Assembly: GCA_021798635.1 (NCBI GenBank)
Contig: JAJZGH010000173.1
Span: forward strand, 1-10,996
Length of the DNA: 10,996 nt
From: Planctomycetota bacterium
GTDB taxonomy: Bacteria > Planctomycetota > Phycisphaerae > WQYP01
Direction: 5' to 3'
Shown here piece by piece: positions 1 through 8,989 of this stretch. The position numbers and the translations under genes were made by a program. Position 1 is the stretch's first letter. Every line of letters starts with the position of its first letter. The notes beneath the pieces were generated by a model. It worked only from the letters and a program-made list of their open reading frames with translations. It had not been told where the DNA came from and did no database searches.

Positions 1-72
1 CCGGCGACAGCCGCTCTTTTGTGCCAGCCGCATTGGCTCTACTGTTCACCTGTTCTAAATTCACCTGCTCTA

Positions 73-96
73 TTTTTTTGCCTGCTGGCAAAAAAA
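73..96 (-). terminator. T7 tract and perfect hairpin directly after tRNA-Pro
   Basis: Positions 73-82 (seven T, then GCC) and 87-96 (GGC, then seven A) are exact reverse complements around a TGCT loop, making a 10-bp stem. On the tRNA strand the order is T7-GCC-AGCA-GGC-A7, starting at the base after the tRNA discriminator. This is not a textbook intrinsic terminator, because the U tract comes before the hairpin and not after it. The GC-rich tRNA acceptor/T arm followed by U7 could itself end transcription, and the hairpin could block or guide 3' processing. The structure is seen in the sequence; the termination role is inference. Confidence 0.4.
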
Positions 97-171
97 TCGG
101 GGCGACAGGATTCGAACCTGCGACCTCTTAGTCCCGAACCAAGCGCTCTAGCCAAGCTGAGCTACGCCCCG
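97..171 (-). tRNA. tRNA-Pro, anticodon CGG
   Basis: A complete 75-nt cloverleaf reads on the minus strand. The 7-bp acceptor stem CGGGGCG/CGCCCCG is followed by discriminator A at position 97. The D stem is GCTC/GAGC. The anticodon stem is CTTGG/CTAAG, with one G-T pair, and encloses the loop TTCGGGA, which gives anticodon CGG (forward positions 134-136), decoding the proline codon CCG. The variable region is AGGTC, and the T stem GCAGG/CCTGT (with one G-T pair) carries the loop TTCGAAT. The 3' CCA is not encoded: the discriminator is followed at once by TTTTTTT, so CCA must be added by a tRNA nucleotidyltransferase. The gene is divergent from gltB. The identity is read directly from the sequence and is close to the common bacterial tRNA-Pro(CGG). 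Confidence 0.98.
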
Positions 172-183
172 TTGATTTGCAGC

Positions 184-212
184 ATCCTATCCGAAACTTT
201 TAATTTCTTCCA
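184..212 (-). promoter_or_regulatory. Possible promoter for tRNA-Pro
   Basis: Read on the minus strand, TGGAAG (forward 207-212) lies 17 bp before TAGGAT (forward 184-189). This would start transcription a few bases before the tRNA 5' end at 171. The -35 box matches the TTGACA consensus at only three of six positions, so this is a weak call that rests mainly on correct spacing and position. Confidence 0.25.
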
Positions 213-251
213 CAGTGCGGAAATCTAATTTTTGTATCGGGCGAAGAATAT

Positions 252-280
252 TTGATCCCGTGGCCGCTCATAAGTACAAT
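252..280 (+). promoter_or_regulatory. Candidate sigma70-like promoter of gltBD
   Basis: TTGATC at 252-257 and TACAAT at 275-280 are separated by exactly 17 bp. They match TTGACA at four and TATAAT at five of six positions. Transcription would begin near 286-288, leaving a leader of about 70 nt before the gltB ATG at 359. It is the best promoter-like pair in the divergent region between the tRNA and gltB. I did not see a convincing sigma54 (GG-N10-GC) element or a clear operator palindrome upstream of it. Confidence 0.45.
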
Positions 281-347
281 AAAGGACTTGCGATTTTATA
301 GATTCAGGTATCGCAGGGTGGCGGCGGGAATTGTTTGAAGCGAGGGT

Positions 348-360
348 ATGCCTCAGGCAT
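348..360 (+). promoter_or_regulatory. 13-nt palindrome covering the gltB start codon
   Basis: ATGCCTCAGGCAT (348-360) is a perfect palindrome around a central C and contains the first two bases of the chosen start codon. The middle CCTC (351-354) can also pair with GAGG at 342-345 (the likely Shine-Dalgarno region) or with GAGG at 362-365 (codons 2-3). Alternative hairpins that hide or free the ribosome binding site are therefore possible. The stems are short and any control role is speculative. Confidence 0.25.
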
Positions 361-3300
361 GGAGGTTTTTAAGTTGGAACTACACAATACACCGGGCGGT
401 AATCCCGGTAAGCTGGGTCTCTATGATCCTCAATTTGAACATGACAGTTGCGGCGTAGGCTTTATTGCGCACATTAAAGGCCGCAAAAGTCCTTCTATTG
501 TCTCTGATGCTTTGACCATGCTGGAGCACATGGAACATCGCGGTGCCTGCGGTTGCGAGGAAAATACGGGGGATGGCGCGGGGATCCTAACGGGCTTGCC
601 GCATGAATTTCTGGTAAAAGTCGCCAAAAGAGATGCTAATATCACGCTTCCGGCAGCCGGGAATTACGGCGCGGGGATCGTCTTTTTACCATCTGATAAT
701 GAACAGCGTGCCTGGTGTGAAAAGGCATTTGCCACAGCCATTCACCAGCGAAAGCTGACGTTGCTGGGCTGGCGGGAAGTTCCCGCGGATAACAGCATGA
801 TCGGGCAATCCGCCAAACGCACCGAACCGCGGATGAAAATGGTGTTCATCTCCGGTCCCAAGGGCATGGATCAACACACCCTGGACCGGGAACTTTACCT
901 CGTGCGCAAGCAGGCTACCGAATCGGTACGGGCGGCCGAGTTGCCGCAAAGTGATTACTTTTATGTTTGCAGCCTTTCCACCACGGTGCTCATTTACAAA
1001 GGGCAACTTACCAGCGGACAGGTTCGGCAATATTTCCGCGCTGATCTGATGGATCCAGATTATCAAACGCACCTGGCATTGGTGCATTCACGCTTCAGCA
1101 CCAATACGTTTCCCTCCTGGAGTCGGGCGCAGCCGATGCGGTTTATGGCGCATAATGGTGAAATCAACACGCGTCGTGGCAACAGCAATTGGATGCACGC
1201 GCGTGAAGGCATGTTTGCCGGCGGACCATTCGGGCGCGAGGTGGAACTGATTAAGCCGGTGATTGAAGGGGATTCCTCCGATTCCGGCGAATTTGATAAC
1301 TGCCTGGAAATGCTGGTGCAAAACGGGCGGTCCTTACCCCACGCTGTGATGATGATGATTCCCGAAGCGTGGCAGAACCATGAATCCATGGATCCGCGAC
1401 GGCGCGCATTTTATGAATACCACTCCTGCTTAATGGAACCCTGGGACGGGCCGGCATCCGTGGCGTTTACGGACGGCCATCTGATCGGGGCGGTGTTGGA
1501 CCGCAACGGCCTGCGGCCCAGCCGCTATTACGTAACCAAAGACGATCTGGTCATTATGGCCAGTGAAGTTGGCGTGCTGGATGTTGAACCGGAAAATGTC
1601 GCACGAAAAGGTCGGCTGCAACCGGGGCGCATGTTCCTGGTTGATTTCCAGCAGGGCCGCATTATTGATGACTCTGAAATTAAATCGCAACTGGCGGCGG
1701 AGCACCCTTACGGACAGTGGCTGCAGGAACAGCGGATCACAGTTGATGAACTGGCCACACCAGCGGCGGTGCCGGGGTTTGGCCCGGAAACGCTGCTGAC
1801 GCGGGCGCAGTGTCTGGGGTACACCACCGAAGATCTCATGAAGTTGTTGCTGCCCATGGGCACCAACGGCATGGAAGCTATCGGATCCATGGGTAACGAC
1901 GCCGCTTTGGCATGTTTAAGTGATCAGCCGCGACTGGTGTACGATTATTTCAAGCAATCTTTCGCGCAGGTCACCAATCCGCCGCTGGATTCAGACAAAG
2001 AATATATTGTTATGAGTCTGGAAAGCTACATCGGCCCGGAGCGCAATTTGCTTGAGGCCGGCGAAGAACATTGCCACCGCCTGCTATTGCCCCAGCCGAT
2101 TCTGACCAATGAACAACTCGCAAAAATTAAAGCCATGGATCATCGCGGCTGGAAGGCCCGCACCATCGAAGCGGTGTTTGATCGTGATGGCGGCGAATCG
2201 GCCATGACGGACGCATTGGACCGTATCTGTCAGGAAACCACGCAAGCCATTGAGGACGGATATCCTCTGGTCGTGCTGACCGATCGTGGCATGGATGAAT
2301 CGCGTGTGGCGTTGCCCGCATTGCTGGCCTGCGGGGCGGTGCATCATCACCTGGTGCGGCAGGGAACGCGTACGCGGATTGGCCTGGTGGTGGAATCGGG
2401 TGAAGCACGGGAAGTGCATCATCATGCGATGCTGATCGGTTATGGAGCCGACGCGATTAATCCGTATCTGGCCTTTGAGACGCTGTGGAATCTGCGGCGT
2501 GAGGGGTTTATTGATTCGGCCCTTGATGATGACAAGCTCATTAAAAATTATATTAAGGCTGCCGGAAAAGGCCTGTTTAAGGTCATGAGCAAAATGGGCA
2601 TTTCCACGCTGCAAAGCTATAAAGGTGCCCAGATATTTGAAGGCATCGGCCTGCACCGAAATGTCATTGACCGCTGCTTTGCGGGCACGGTTTCAAAAAT
2701 AGACGGTGTGGATTTCCCGGTGTTATACCATGAGGCTTTGCGCCGCCATGAAATCGGTTATCCGATTCACCAGGGTGAAGTGCGGTTGCCGGTACTGCCG
2801 GAAGGCGGCCAATACTCCTGGCGTAAACAGGGCGAGCAGCATTTGCTGAACCCGGAATCAATCGCCAGTTTACAGGAGGCCACCCGGGGCAATAGCCGTG
2901 AGGCGTATGCCCGGTACGCGAAAATTATTAACGAGCAAAGCGGTCATCTGTGCACATTGCGTGGTTTGTTCAAGCTCAAAGCCGGTGATGCGCCGGTGAT
3001 GCTGGCGGAAGTTGAACCGGCCAGCGAAATCGTCAAACGCTTTGCCACTGGTGCCATGAGCCTGGGGTCCATATCACCGGAAGCCCACGAGAGCCTGGCG
3101 ATTGCGATGAATCGGATCGGTGGAAAGAGCAACACGGGCGAAGGCGGCGAAGATTCCCGACGCTTTACCAAGCGCGACGCCAACGGGGATTCTCGACGAT
3201 CAGCCATTAAACAGGTGGCCAGCGGCCGGTTCGGTGTCACCATAAACTATCTGACCAATGCCGATGAATTGCAGATCAAAATGGCACAGGGTGCCAAACC

Positions 3301-4951
3301 CGGCGAAGGCGGACAGTTGCCGGGGCATAAGGTGGATGACTACATTGGCCGTTTACGCCATGCCACGCCGGGCGTGCAGTTGATCAGCCCCCCACCGCAT
3401 CATGACATTTATTCCATCGAAGATTTGGCGCAATTAATTCATGACTTGAAAAACGCCAATCCCGCCGCCCGCATCAGCGTCAAACTTGTGGCGGAGGTCG
3501 GCGTGGGCACGGTTGCAGCGGGCGTATCAAAAGCGCATGCGGATCACGTGGTCATTGCGGGCCATGATGGCGGCACGGGTGCCTCGCCTCTGACGAGCAT
3601 CAAACATGCCGGCACGCCATGGGAACTGGGTCTGGCAGAAACCCATCAGACGCTGGTACTTAATGATTTGCGGAGTCGCATTGTCGTGCAGGTGGACGGA
3701 CAGTTAAAGACCGGGCGCGATGTCATTATCGGGGCCTTGCTGGGCGCGGAAGAATTCGGCTTTGCCACGGTTCCGCTGGTGACGCTGGGCTGCATTATGA
3801 TGCGCGTATGCCATCTGAATACCTGCCCCGTAGGCATTGCCACGCAGGACCCCGTACTGCGGAAAAAATTTGAAGGGAAGCCCGAATATGTGGTCAACTT
3901 CATGTTCCTGCTGGCGGAAGAAGTTCGCGAACTCATGGCCTACATGGGCTTCCGAACCTTTAACGACTTAATCGGGCGCGTGGATCGTCTGGAAGTCGGG
4001 GAAGCGATCCGCCATTGGAAAGCTCAGGGCCTGGATCTGGCGCCGATACTTTCCCCGGCTGTGAAGGTTTATGACAACGTGGATGTGTACGCCACGAAAA
4101 AGCAGGATCACGGTCTGGAGGCGGCACTGGACAATGTCATTATCCGTGACGCCAGCGCGGCATTGGAAACGCGACAACCCGTGCGGTTGGAATATCCGAT
4201 TAAAAATACCAATCGCACCGTCGGTACGACGCTAAGCCATGAAATCGCCAAGCGCTACGGCGAAGAAGGCTTACCGACAAATACTATTGAGCTTAAGCTC
4301 AACGGTTCTGCCGGGCAGAGCCTGGGCGCGTGGCTGGCCCGCGGCGTGAAAATTGAACTGGAAGGGGATGCCAACGATTATGTAGGCAAGGGCCTTTCCG
4401 GGGGCACCATTGTGGTGTATCCGGATCGTCGCAGCACGTTTAAAGCGGAAGAAAATATCATCATCGGCAATGTGGCTCTTTACGGAGCTACCAGCGGCAA
4501 GGCGTTTTTCCGCGGTATCGCCGGTGAAAGATTCTGTGTAAGAAATTCCGGAGCCAGTGCGGTGGCCGAAGCGGTGGGCGATCATGGGTGTGAATACATG
4601 ACCGGTGGTCGCGCTGTGATACTTGGCCCGACGGGCCGGAATTTTGCCGCGGGCATGTCCGGAGGCATCGCATACGTGTACGATCCAGAGGATATTTTCC
4701 TGGCCCGCTGCAATCTGGCGATGGTTGAACTGGAAAAGGTAGTGGACCTTGGAGATATAGCCGAGTTGAAAGAATTGATTGAGGAGCATCAGAAGCTCAC
4801 CGGAAGCACGGTGGCCAAGGCCATTCTGTCAGATTGGAAAGCAGCACTTACGCAATTCCACAAGGTCATGCCCATTGAGTATCGCAAGGCTCTGGAAAAG
4901 CGCGCGGCGATGGCCGGCGGCAATATCAAGCAGGAGGTAGGACATGGGTAA
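359..4951 (+). CDS. gltB: Glutamate synthase (NADPH) large subunit
   Basis: This is the alpha subunit of bacterial GOGAT. It hydrolyses glutamine and channels the ammonia to 2-oxoglutarate, forming glutamate in the cytoplasm. With the ATG at 359 it has 1530 residues, the usual family length. Cys31 (TGC at 449) begins the class II amidotransferase domain (CGVGF), so about 30 residues would be removed as a propeptide to expose the catalytic amino-terminal cysteine. RFSTNT (from residue 245) and HNGEIN (from 265) are conserved motifs of this domain. The FMN-binding synthase barrel carries [10 protein letters not shown] and GHDGGTG (1068-1074). The [3Fe-4S] cluster cysteines are C1145, C1151 and C1156, spaced C-X5-C-X4-C. 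The carboxy-terminal Gly-rich beta-helix domain includes [10 protein letters not shown] and CEYMTGG. An in-frame TTG at 335 would add eight residues. ATG is preferred, although its GAGGG (342-346) lies 12 nt upstream, which is far. It overlaps gltD by 8 bp. Confidence 0.98.
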   Translation: MEVFKLELHNTPGGNPGKLGLYDPQFEHDSCGVGFIAHIKGRKSPSIVSDALTMLEHMEHRGACGCEENTGDGAGILTGLPHEFLVKVAKRDANITLPAAGNYGAGIVFLPSDNEQRAWCEKAFATAIHQRKLTLLGWREVPADNSMIGQSAKRTEPRMKMVFISGPKGMDQHTLDRELYLVRKQATESVRAAELPQSDYFYVCSLSTTVLIYKGQLTSGQVRQYFRADLMDPDYQTHLALVHSRFSTNTFPSWSRAQPMRFMAHNGEINTRRGNSNWMHAREGMFAGGPFGREVELIKPVIEGDSSDSGEFDNCLEMLVQNGRSLPHAVMMMIPEAWQNHESMDPRRRAFYEYHSCLMEPWDGPASVAFTDGHLIGAVLDRNGLRPSRYYVTKDDLVIMASEVGVLDVEPENVARKGRLQPGRMFLVDFQQGRIIDDSEIKSQLAAEHPYGQWLQEQRITVDELATPAAVPGFGPETLLTRAQCLGYTTEDLMKLLLPMGTNGMEAIGSMGNDAALACLSDQPRLVYDYFKQSFAQVTNPPLDSDKEYIVMSLESYIGPERNLLEAGEEHCHRLLLPQPILTNEQLAKIKAMDHRGWKARTIEAVFDRDGGESAMTDALDRICQETTQAIEDGYPLVVLTDRGMDESRVALPALLACGAVHHHLVRQGTRTRIGLVVESGEAREVHHHAMLIGYGADAINPYLAFETLWNLRREGFIDSALDDDKLIKNYIKAAGKGLFKVMSKMGISTLQSYKGAQIFEGIGLHRNVIDRCFAGTVSKIDGVDFPVLYHEALRRHEIGYPIHQGEVRLPVLPEGGQYSWRKQGEQHLLNPESIASLQEATRGNSREAYARYAKIINEQSGHLCTLRGLFKLKAGDAPVMLAEVEPASEIVKRFATGAMSLGSISPEAHESLAIAMNRIGGKSNTGEGGEDSRRFTKRDANGDSRRSAIKQVASGRFGVTINYLTNADELQIKMAQGAKPGEGGQLPGHKVDDYIGRLRHATPGVQLISPPPHHDIYSIEDLAQLIHDLKNANPAARISVKLVAEVGVGTVAAGVSKAHADHVVIAGHDGGTGASPLTSIKHAGTPWELGLAETHQTLVLNDLRSRIVVQVDGQLKTGRDVIIGALLGAEEFGFATVPLVTLGCIMMRVCHLNTCPVGIATQDPVLRKKFEGKPEYVVNFMFLLAEEVRELMAYMGFRTFNDLIGRVDRLEVGEAIRHWKAQGLDLAPILSPAVKVYDNVDVYATKKQDHGLEAALDNVIIRDASAALETRQPVRLEYPIKNTNRTVGTTLSHEIAKRYGEEGLPTNTIELKLNGSAGQSLGAWLARGVKIELEGDANDYVGKGLSGGTIVVYPDRRSTFKAEENIIIGNVALYGATSGKAFFRGIAGERFCVRNSGASAVAEAVGDHGCEYMTGGRAVILGPTGRNFAAGMSGGIAYVYDPEDIFLARCNLAMVELEKVVDLGDIAELKELIEEHQKLTGSTVAKAILSDWKAALTQFHKVMPIEYRKALEKRAAMAGGNIKQEVGHG
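4932..4938 (+). promoter_or_regulatory. Strong Shine-Dalgarno of gltD inside the gltB end
   Basis: AGGAGGT lies within the last codons of gltB and 5 nt before the ATG at 4944. It fixes the gltD start and shows that the 8-bp overlap is real, which implies translational coupling and balanced production of the two subunits. Confidence 0.85.
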
Positions 4952-6401
4952 ACCGACCGGCTTTATGGAATTCGCGAGGGAAATCCCGAACAGTCGCGCG
5001 GCCCGGTTGCGGGTGCTGGACTGGAACGAATTTCACGATCATCTACCGGATGACAAACTCCGCACGCAGGGTGCACGGTGCATGGATTGCGGCGTGCCAT
5101 TTTGCCAAAGCGGCTGTCCGGTGAATAATCTCATTCCGGAATGGAATGATCTGATTTATAAGAATCAATGGAAGCAGGCCATCACGCGGCTTTGGCGCAC
5201 CAACAACTTTCCGGAATTTACCGGTCGGGTATGTCCTGCGCCATGCGAAGGGTCGTGCGTGCTGGGCATTAACGAGCCTCCGGTGACCATTAAAAATATT
5301 GAACAGACGATTATTGATCATGCCTGGGAAAACGGCTGGGTAGTTCCACAACCCCCCGCCGTGCGCACGGGTAAGAAAGTCGCGGTGATCGGATCCGGCC
5401 CTGCGGGACTGGCGGCTGCTGATCAACTGAATAAAGCGGGACATCTAGTAACGGTGTTTGAACGTTCTGACCGTATCGGCGGACTGCTGATGTACGGTAT
5501 TCCCAACATGAAACTGGACAAGCGTGCCGTGGTGGATCGCCGGACCAAACTCATGGAACAGGAAGGCATCACATTTGTGGTCAACACCCACGTTGGAAAA
5601 GATGTGGATGTACATGAATTGATGCATGAATTTGACGCCATGGTTTTAGCCTGTGGTGCCACGAAGCCGCGTGATCTGAAAGTTCCGGGCCGGGAGTTGG
5701 AAGGCGTTCATTTTGCCGTGCCATTTCTCCATGGCAATACCAAAAGTCTGCTGGATTCCAACCTGCAGGATGGGCAATATCTCTCGGCTAAAGACAAAGA
5801 TGTCATTGTTATCGGGGGTGGCGACACGGGAACCGATTGCATCGGGACCTCGTTGCGGCACGGCTGCCGCAGTCTGGTCAATTTTGAACTTATGCCCCAG
5901 CCGCCGGGCACGCGCGCTGCGGATAATCCGTGGCCGCAGTGGCCGCGCATTTACCGCACGGATTACGGCCATGAAGAAGCAGCCGCAACATTTGGACATG
6001 ATCCACGAAACTATGGTCTGCTGACCAAGGAATTTCTGGGTGATGAGCATGGCCATGTGAAGGCTGTGAAATCCATTGAAGTGCAGTGGACCGCAAGCAA
6101 CGGCAAAATTGCGATGTCAGAAATGCCGGGCACGGAAAAAATCTGGCCGGCGAATCTGGTGCTGCTGGCGATGGGATTTCTTGGCCCTGAAGATTCGATT
6201 GTAAAACAATTGGGGCTGGAAACCGACGCACGTACCAACTTCAAGGCGGATTACGGCACGTATGCGACATCCGTTGAAGGGGTCTTTGCCGCCGGCGATT
6301 GCCGCCGAGGACAATCGTTGGTGGTTTGGGCGATTAATGAAGGCCGCGGCGCAGCACGCCAATGCGACCTGTATCTGATGGGTCGCACCGAATTGCCATA
6401 A
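4944..6401 (+). CDS. gltD: Glutamate synthase (NADPH) small subunit
   Basis: The beta subunit of GOGAT oxidises NADPH on FAD and passes electrons through iron-sulfur clusters to the FMN of GltB. The protein has 485 residues, the normal size. The amino-terminal ferredoxin-like region holds C46, C49, C54 and C58 ([13 protein letters not shown]) and C97, C101 and C105 (CPAPCEGSC), the pattern that binds the [4Fe-4S] centres. An FAD dinucleotide fold follows at about 145-180, with GSGPAG at 150-155 and the ribose-binding Glu173. An NADPH fold has GGGDTG at 291-296. The carboxy-terminal [19 protein letters not shown] closes the FAD site. It overlaps gltB by 8 bp in a gltBD operon, and the pairing with an intact gltB supports GOGAT over the related dihydropyrimidine dehydrogenase or NfnB-type subunits. 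No clear intrinsic terminator follows in 6402-6480. Confidence 0.98.
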   Translation: MGKPTGFMEFAREIPNSRAARLRVLDWNEFHDHLPDDKLRTQGARCMDCGVPFCQSGCPVNNLIPEWNDLIYKNQWKQAITRLWRTNNFPEFTGRVCPAPCEGSCVLGINEPPVTIKNIEQTIIDHAWENGWVVPQPPAVRTGKKVAVIGSGPAGLAAADQLNKAGHLVTVFERSDRIGGLLMYGIPNMKLDKRAVVDRRTKLMEQEGITFVVNTHVGKDVDVHELMHEFDAMVLACGATKPRDLKVPGRELEGVHFAVPFLHGNTKSLLDSNLQDGQYLSAKDKDVIVIGGGDTGTDCIGTSLRHGCRSLVNFELMPQPPGTRAADNPWPQWPRIYRTDYGHEEAAATFGHDPRNYGLLTKEFLGDEHGHVKAVKSIEVQWTASNGKIAMSEMPGTEKIWPANLVLLAMGFLGPEDSIVKQLGLETDARTNFKADYGTYATSVEGVFAAGDCRRGQSLVVWAINEGRGAARQCDLYLMGRTELP

Positions 6402-6480
6402 GGTTCAGAGGCGTGCGGGAGTGGCGTGCAAAATCTCGCGCTCGCATAGAGTGTGGCAGGGCAGCAATCGCGGAAAAGCC

Positions 6481-6486
6481 AGGAGG
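6481..6486 (+). promoter_or_regulatory. Shine-Dalgarno that sets the DUF4038 gene start
   Basis: AGGAGG lies 5 nt before the ATG at 6492. The reading frame is open further upstream, with another possible start at 6453. That start has no comparable site, and its extra 13 residues would precede the Tat-like motif, so 6492 is the better choice. Confidence 0.8.
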
Positions 6487-6491
6487 TATTT

Positions 6492-7931
6492 ATGCCGGTA
6501 GATCGCCGAGGCTTTCTTAAATTTTCCATCGCTGGTGCGGCGGCCATCGCAAGGCGGCATTCCCGGAGCGATGCCTCCGGGTTCAGGCCGGGAATGGCAG
6601 CCTTCAATGGCAACGGCCTTGACGAAATCCCCCCGCCGCGCGGCTTAAAGGTCAGCGCCAACCATCGCTTCCTGATGGATGCGCAAAGCGGAAATCCGTT
6701 TTTTCTCCTGACCGATACTGCGTGGAACATCAATGCGTTAACATATCAAGATATTGATTTGTATCTGCGCAATCGTCATGCCCACGGTTTCAGTGCCTTT
6801 ATGTTCACCCTGAATTTTTACCCCCAGGCGCAGGAAGCCAATCGGTATGGGCAGAAGGCGTATGTGGGCACCGACCACACAACCCTGGATCCCAGGTACT
6901 TTGAATATTGTGATTATATTATCCGCACGGCAGCGAAGTACAGGCTGTATGCGATGGTATTTGCCATGTGGGGCGGAAAAAAATCCGGCACAATGAACCG
7001 ATATACCGTAAGCCAATTGCATACCATCGGCCTGCGGCTGGGCGAACGGCTCAAACGTCACGACAATGTAATTCTTGTGGCCGGTGGCGAATCCAGCCCG
7101 CCCTACATTGGGGTAACGTATGTCAACGCGATCGGCAGCGGCCTGAAAGCCGGCTGCGACGGCAAGCATCTTGTGAGCGTGCATCCCTGCGGGAACCGAT
7201 CGGATTCCGAATTTTATTCCCGCTCCCCCTGGCTGGATTTTTATATGATTCAAGGATCATCCAGCCGGCATGGTCGTCATTATGATATGACCAAACTTAT
7301 CACCCATGACTACAACATAAAGGCCGTCAAACCCACGATGATTGCTGAGAATTATTATGATTCCGGCACGACCCAGCCCCCCGTACTTCAGAGGCGCGGG
7401 CTGTATCTCTCGGTTTTTGCCGGTGCCTTCGGCTGCGCGTATGGGCATGATGCCCTGTGGCAGATGTCGCCGCATACGGCCCAACGGTGGATGCTGGAAG
7501 GCTTTCCCCCCGGCGTGCAAAATTGGAAAGATGCTCTGAACACGGCTGCCGTGAAACCCTTGCACTTTATTCGGAAACTTTTATATTCCCGCCCTTATTT
7601 CACACGCATACCGGATCAGTCCATTATTTTAGCCGGACAGGGCAAATCCATCGCGGATCGCGTGCAGGCAACCCGCGACGGGACACCGGAACGGCATGAT
7701 GCAACGTACTTGATGGCGTATGCCGCCGCACCGACGGATATAATGCTTCATACGGGAATTATCCCAGCCCAGCGGCTTAACGTCTGGAGGTTTAATCCGG
7801 CAACCGGCACCACGGCGGTTATTGGGAAGAACCTTGTGAATACCGGTGAGTTGGCGGTAAACAAAATCCCGGGCGAAGTCGACACGGTTATCATCGTTGA
7901 TAATGCCGATAAGCATTACCTGCCGCCGTAA
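6492..7931 (+). CDS. Apiosidase-like (DUF4038) glycoside hydrolase, secreted
   Basis: This 479-residue protein fits the DUF4038 / apiosidase-like TIM-barrel family, whose characterised members (GH140) remove apiose from plant pectin; the substrate here is unknown. It starts with a Tat-like signal (DRRGFLK, residues 4-10, then the short hydrophobic stretch [10 protein letters not shown]), suggesting export. Family signatures are [12 protein letters not shown] (68-79), [15 protein letters not shown] (156-162), VAGGESSP (196-203), HPCG (231-234), WLDFYMIQ (247-254), AENYYD (285-290) and [18 protein letters not shown] (307-324). Glu200 and Glu286 sit where the two catalytic acids of the family are expected; the first is usually Asp (GGD). 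The carboxy-terminal part, from about 370 (IPDQSIIL... VWRFNPATG), resembles the small beta-sandwich commonly attached to these proteins. The signal is odd: residues 20-36 are encoded by a palindromic block. The gene begins 90 bp after gltD and has no obvious promoter of its own. Confidence 0.92.
   Translation: MPVDRRGFLKFSIAGAAAIARRHSRSDASGFRPGMAAFNGNGLDEIPPPRGLKVSANHRFLMDAQSGNPFFLLTDTAWNINALTYQDIDLYLRNRHAHGFSAFMFTLNFYPQAQEANRYGQKAYVGTDHTTLDPRYFEYCDYIIRTAAKYRLYAMVFAMWGGKKSGTMNRYTVSQLHTIGLRLGERLKRHDNVILVAGGESSPPYIGVTYVNAIGSGLKAGCDGKHLVSVHPCGNRSDSEFYSRSPWLDFYMIQGSSSRHGRHYDMTKLITHDYNIKAVKPTMIAENYYDSGTTQPPVLQRRGLYLSVFAGAFGCAYGHDALWQMSPHTAQRWMLEGFPPGVQNWKDALNTAAVKPLHFIRKLLYSRPYFTRIPDQSIILAGQGKSIADRVQATRDGTPERHDATYLMAYAAAPTDIMLHTGIIPAQRLNVWRFNPATGTTAVIGKNLVNTGELAVNKIPGEVDTVIIVDNADKHYLPP
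6556..6598. repeat. Compact palindromic block inside the signal-peptide coding region
   Basis: CATTCCCGG at 6558-6566 is the exact reverse complement of CCGGGAATG at 6588-6596. In between, CCCGGAG (6562-6568) pairs perfectly with CTCCGGG (6575-6581) around the loop CGATGC. GGCAT (6556-6560) can also pair with ATGCC (6571-6575). These stems exclude one another. The block encodes the Arg/Ser-rich [14 protein letters not shown], which interrupts what would normally be the end of a Tat signal. It resembles a REP-like or other small palindromic element inserted in frame, but I see no second copy in the window. Confidence 0.5.
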
Positions 7932-7982
7932 AGCTGCGCAATTCAGATGCTGGTTGTGGCCGGCGGACAATGAGTTGAAGGC

Positions 7983-8024
7983 AGAGAGTAATCCAACGCC
8001 CAATGTTATTGTTTTTTACTCTCT
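7983..8024. repeat. 9-bp inverted repeat upstream of the glycosyltransferase
   Basis: AGAGAGTAA (7983-7991) and TTACTCTCT (8016-8024) are perfect reverse complements separated by 24 bp, ending 12 bp before the ATG at 8037. No T tract follows the right arm, so this is not a standard terminator for the upstream gene. It could be a weak operator or a leader hairpin that presents the start codon. The pairing is seen; the function is unknown. Confidence 0.35.
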
Positions 8025-8036
8025 AAGAATTGAATC

Positions 8037-8978
8037 ATGACGCATACCGCCCCGCCCCTCATAAGCATTATCATTCCGACATTTAATCGCGCCGCTCTTT
8101 TGCCACGCGCCATTGACAGTGCTCTTGGACAAACCCACCCATCCTGTGAAGTAATCGTGGTTGACGATGGGTCTACCGATAATACCGCCCTGATCGCGGC
8201 ACACTATGGGGATAAAATACAGTACATCCGCCAGAGCAATGCCGGTGCCAGTGCGGCCAGAAATCGTGGCGTAAATGAGGCACGCGGATCGTTGATTGCT
8301 TTTCTTGATTCAGATGACACGTGGCACCCGGAGAAACTTGCGCGTCAGGCGGCTTTATTTACCACTGCGGCGATTGGTGCTGTGCATTGTGCCATTCGCG
8401 TGGAGCATACAGACCGCCCCGGGACCAAGGGGATTTACTATCCCGGCGACAGGCTATCTCTGCATGACGTGTTGGCGTTAAGAATACCCTGGCCAACAGC
8501 GATGATGGTGCGACGGGATGTACTGACGGAAATAGGCGGATTTGACGAAACTCTCGTGGCGTCGGAAGACTGGGAACTGTGCATTCGCATCGCACAAAAA
8601 TATAGTCTTGTCGGCATTCCCGAAGTACTGGCTTATTACCAGGAAGGCACACCGGGACATCTTTCCGGGGTTCAGAGCCGGTATTCCATGGAGTGCCGCA
8701 TTCAGCACAAGTACCGGAAGTTGCTGGCGCGCCACTGCCCGGATTGCCGCCGATCTCTGAACGCCGCCCGGAAAATTCAGCAGGATTGGCATTTTGCACA
8801 ACTTTGTGACTTGTCACGCCAGGCTTTTTATGCCGGACGTTTTTCCGAATTCCTGCGCTATCGTTTTACCGCAGTCGCGTTTGACCCCATACGGGCGATC
8901 CGTGAAGCGCCGGGCGTATTGGCTAAAAACCTCCTGCGCAGAAAACCCGAACCCTGCCCCAACAGCCCGGAAATTTAA
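8037..8978 (+). CDS. Glycosyltransferase family 2 (GT-A fold)
   Basis: This is a 313-residue inverting-type glycosyltransferase that should move a sugar from a nucleotide-sugar donor to a growing glycan or lipid-linked acceptor at the cytoplasmic face of the membrane. The amino-terminal SIIIPTFNRAALLPRAIDSA (10-29) is the standard GT2 opening. VVDDGSTD (41-48) binds the nucleotide, NAGASAARNRG (68-78) is typical of the family, and FLDSDD (89-94) holds the DXD metal-binding motif. GGFDETLVASEDWELC (167-182) supplies the ED motif and probable catalytic base. No transmembrane segment is evident and the carboxy-terminal tail is basic, which fits peripheral membrane binding. There is no good Shine-Dalgarno before the ATG. 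The gene lies 105 bp after the DUF4038 gene on the same strand and is convergent with the GH35 gene. Donor and acceptor cannot be read from the sequence; a role in surface polysaccharide or protein glycosylation is inference. Confidence 0.94.
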   Translation: MTHTAPPLISIIIPTFNRAALLPRAIDSALGQTHPSCEVIVVDDGSTDNTALIAAHYGDKIQYIRQSNAGASAARNRGVNEARGSLIAFLDSDDTWHPEKLARQAALFTTAAIGAVHCAIRVEHTDRPGTKGIYYPGDRLSLHDVLALRIPWPTAMMVRRDVLTEIGGFDETLVASEDWELCIRIAQKYSLVGIPEVLAYYQEGTPGHLSGVQSRYSMECRIQHKYRKLLARHCPDCRRSLNAARKIQQDWHFAQLCDLSRQAFYAGRFSEFLRYRFTAVAFDPIRAIREAPGVLAKNLLRRKPEPCPNSPEI

Positions 8979-8989
8979 CCCTGATTACC

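Noticed and set aside
45..72. Imperfect 13-bp direct repeat TTCACCTGTTCTA / TTCACCTGCTCTA
   Set aside because: Only two short copies 15 bp apart, with no further units; not enough to call a repeat array, attachment site or CRISPR.
19..228. 69-codon open frame with the peptide RQDSNLRPLSPEPSALAKLSYAP
   Set aside because: It is the antisense translation of tRNA-Pro (97-171), a well-known false protein motif in databases.
348..458. Short upstream frame starting at ATG 348, out of frame with gltB
   Set aside because: Its ATG is only 2-3 nt from the GAGG site, too close for normal initiation, and the peptide has no recognisable feature.
2084..2656. 190-codon open frame on the minus strand, with other long minus-strand frames inside gltB (686-1087, 4271-4789)
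   Set aside because: They lie wholly within the highly conserved gltB coding sequence, show no recognisable domain, and reflect GC-driven codon bias in the opposite strand.
5646..6056. Minus-strand frames over gltD, including 5646-6056 and 5043-5444
   Set aside because: Gene shadows: the plus strand encodes intact GltD motifs throughout.
6402..6480. Possible terminator or promoter between gltD and the DUF4038 gene
   Set aside because: I found no GC-rich stem followed by a T run and no -35/-10 pair with good matches.
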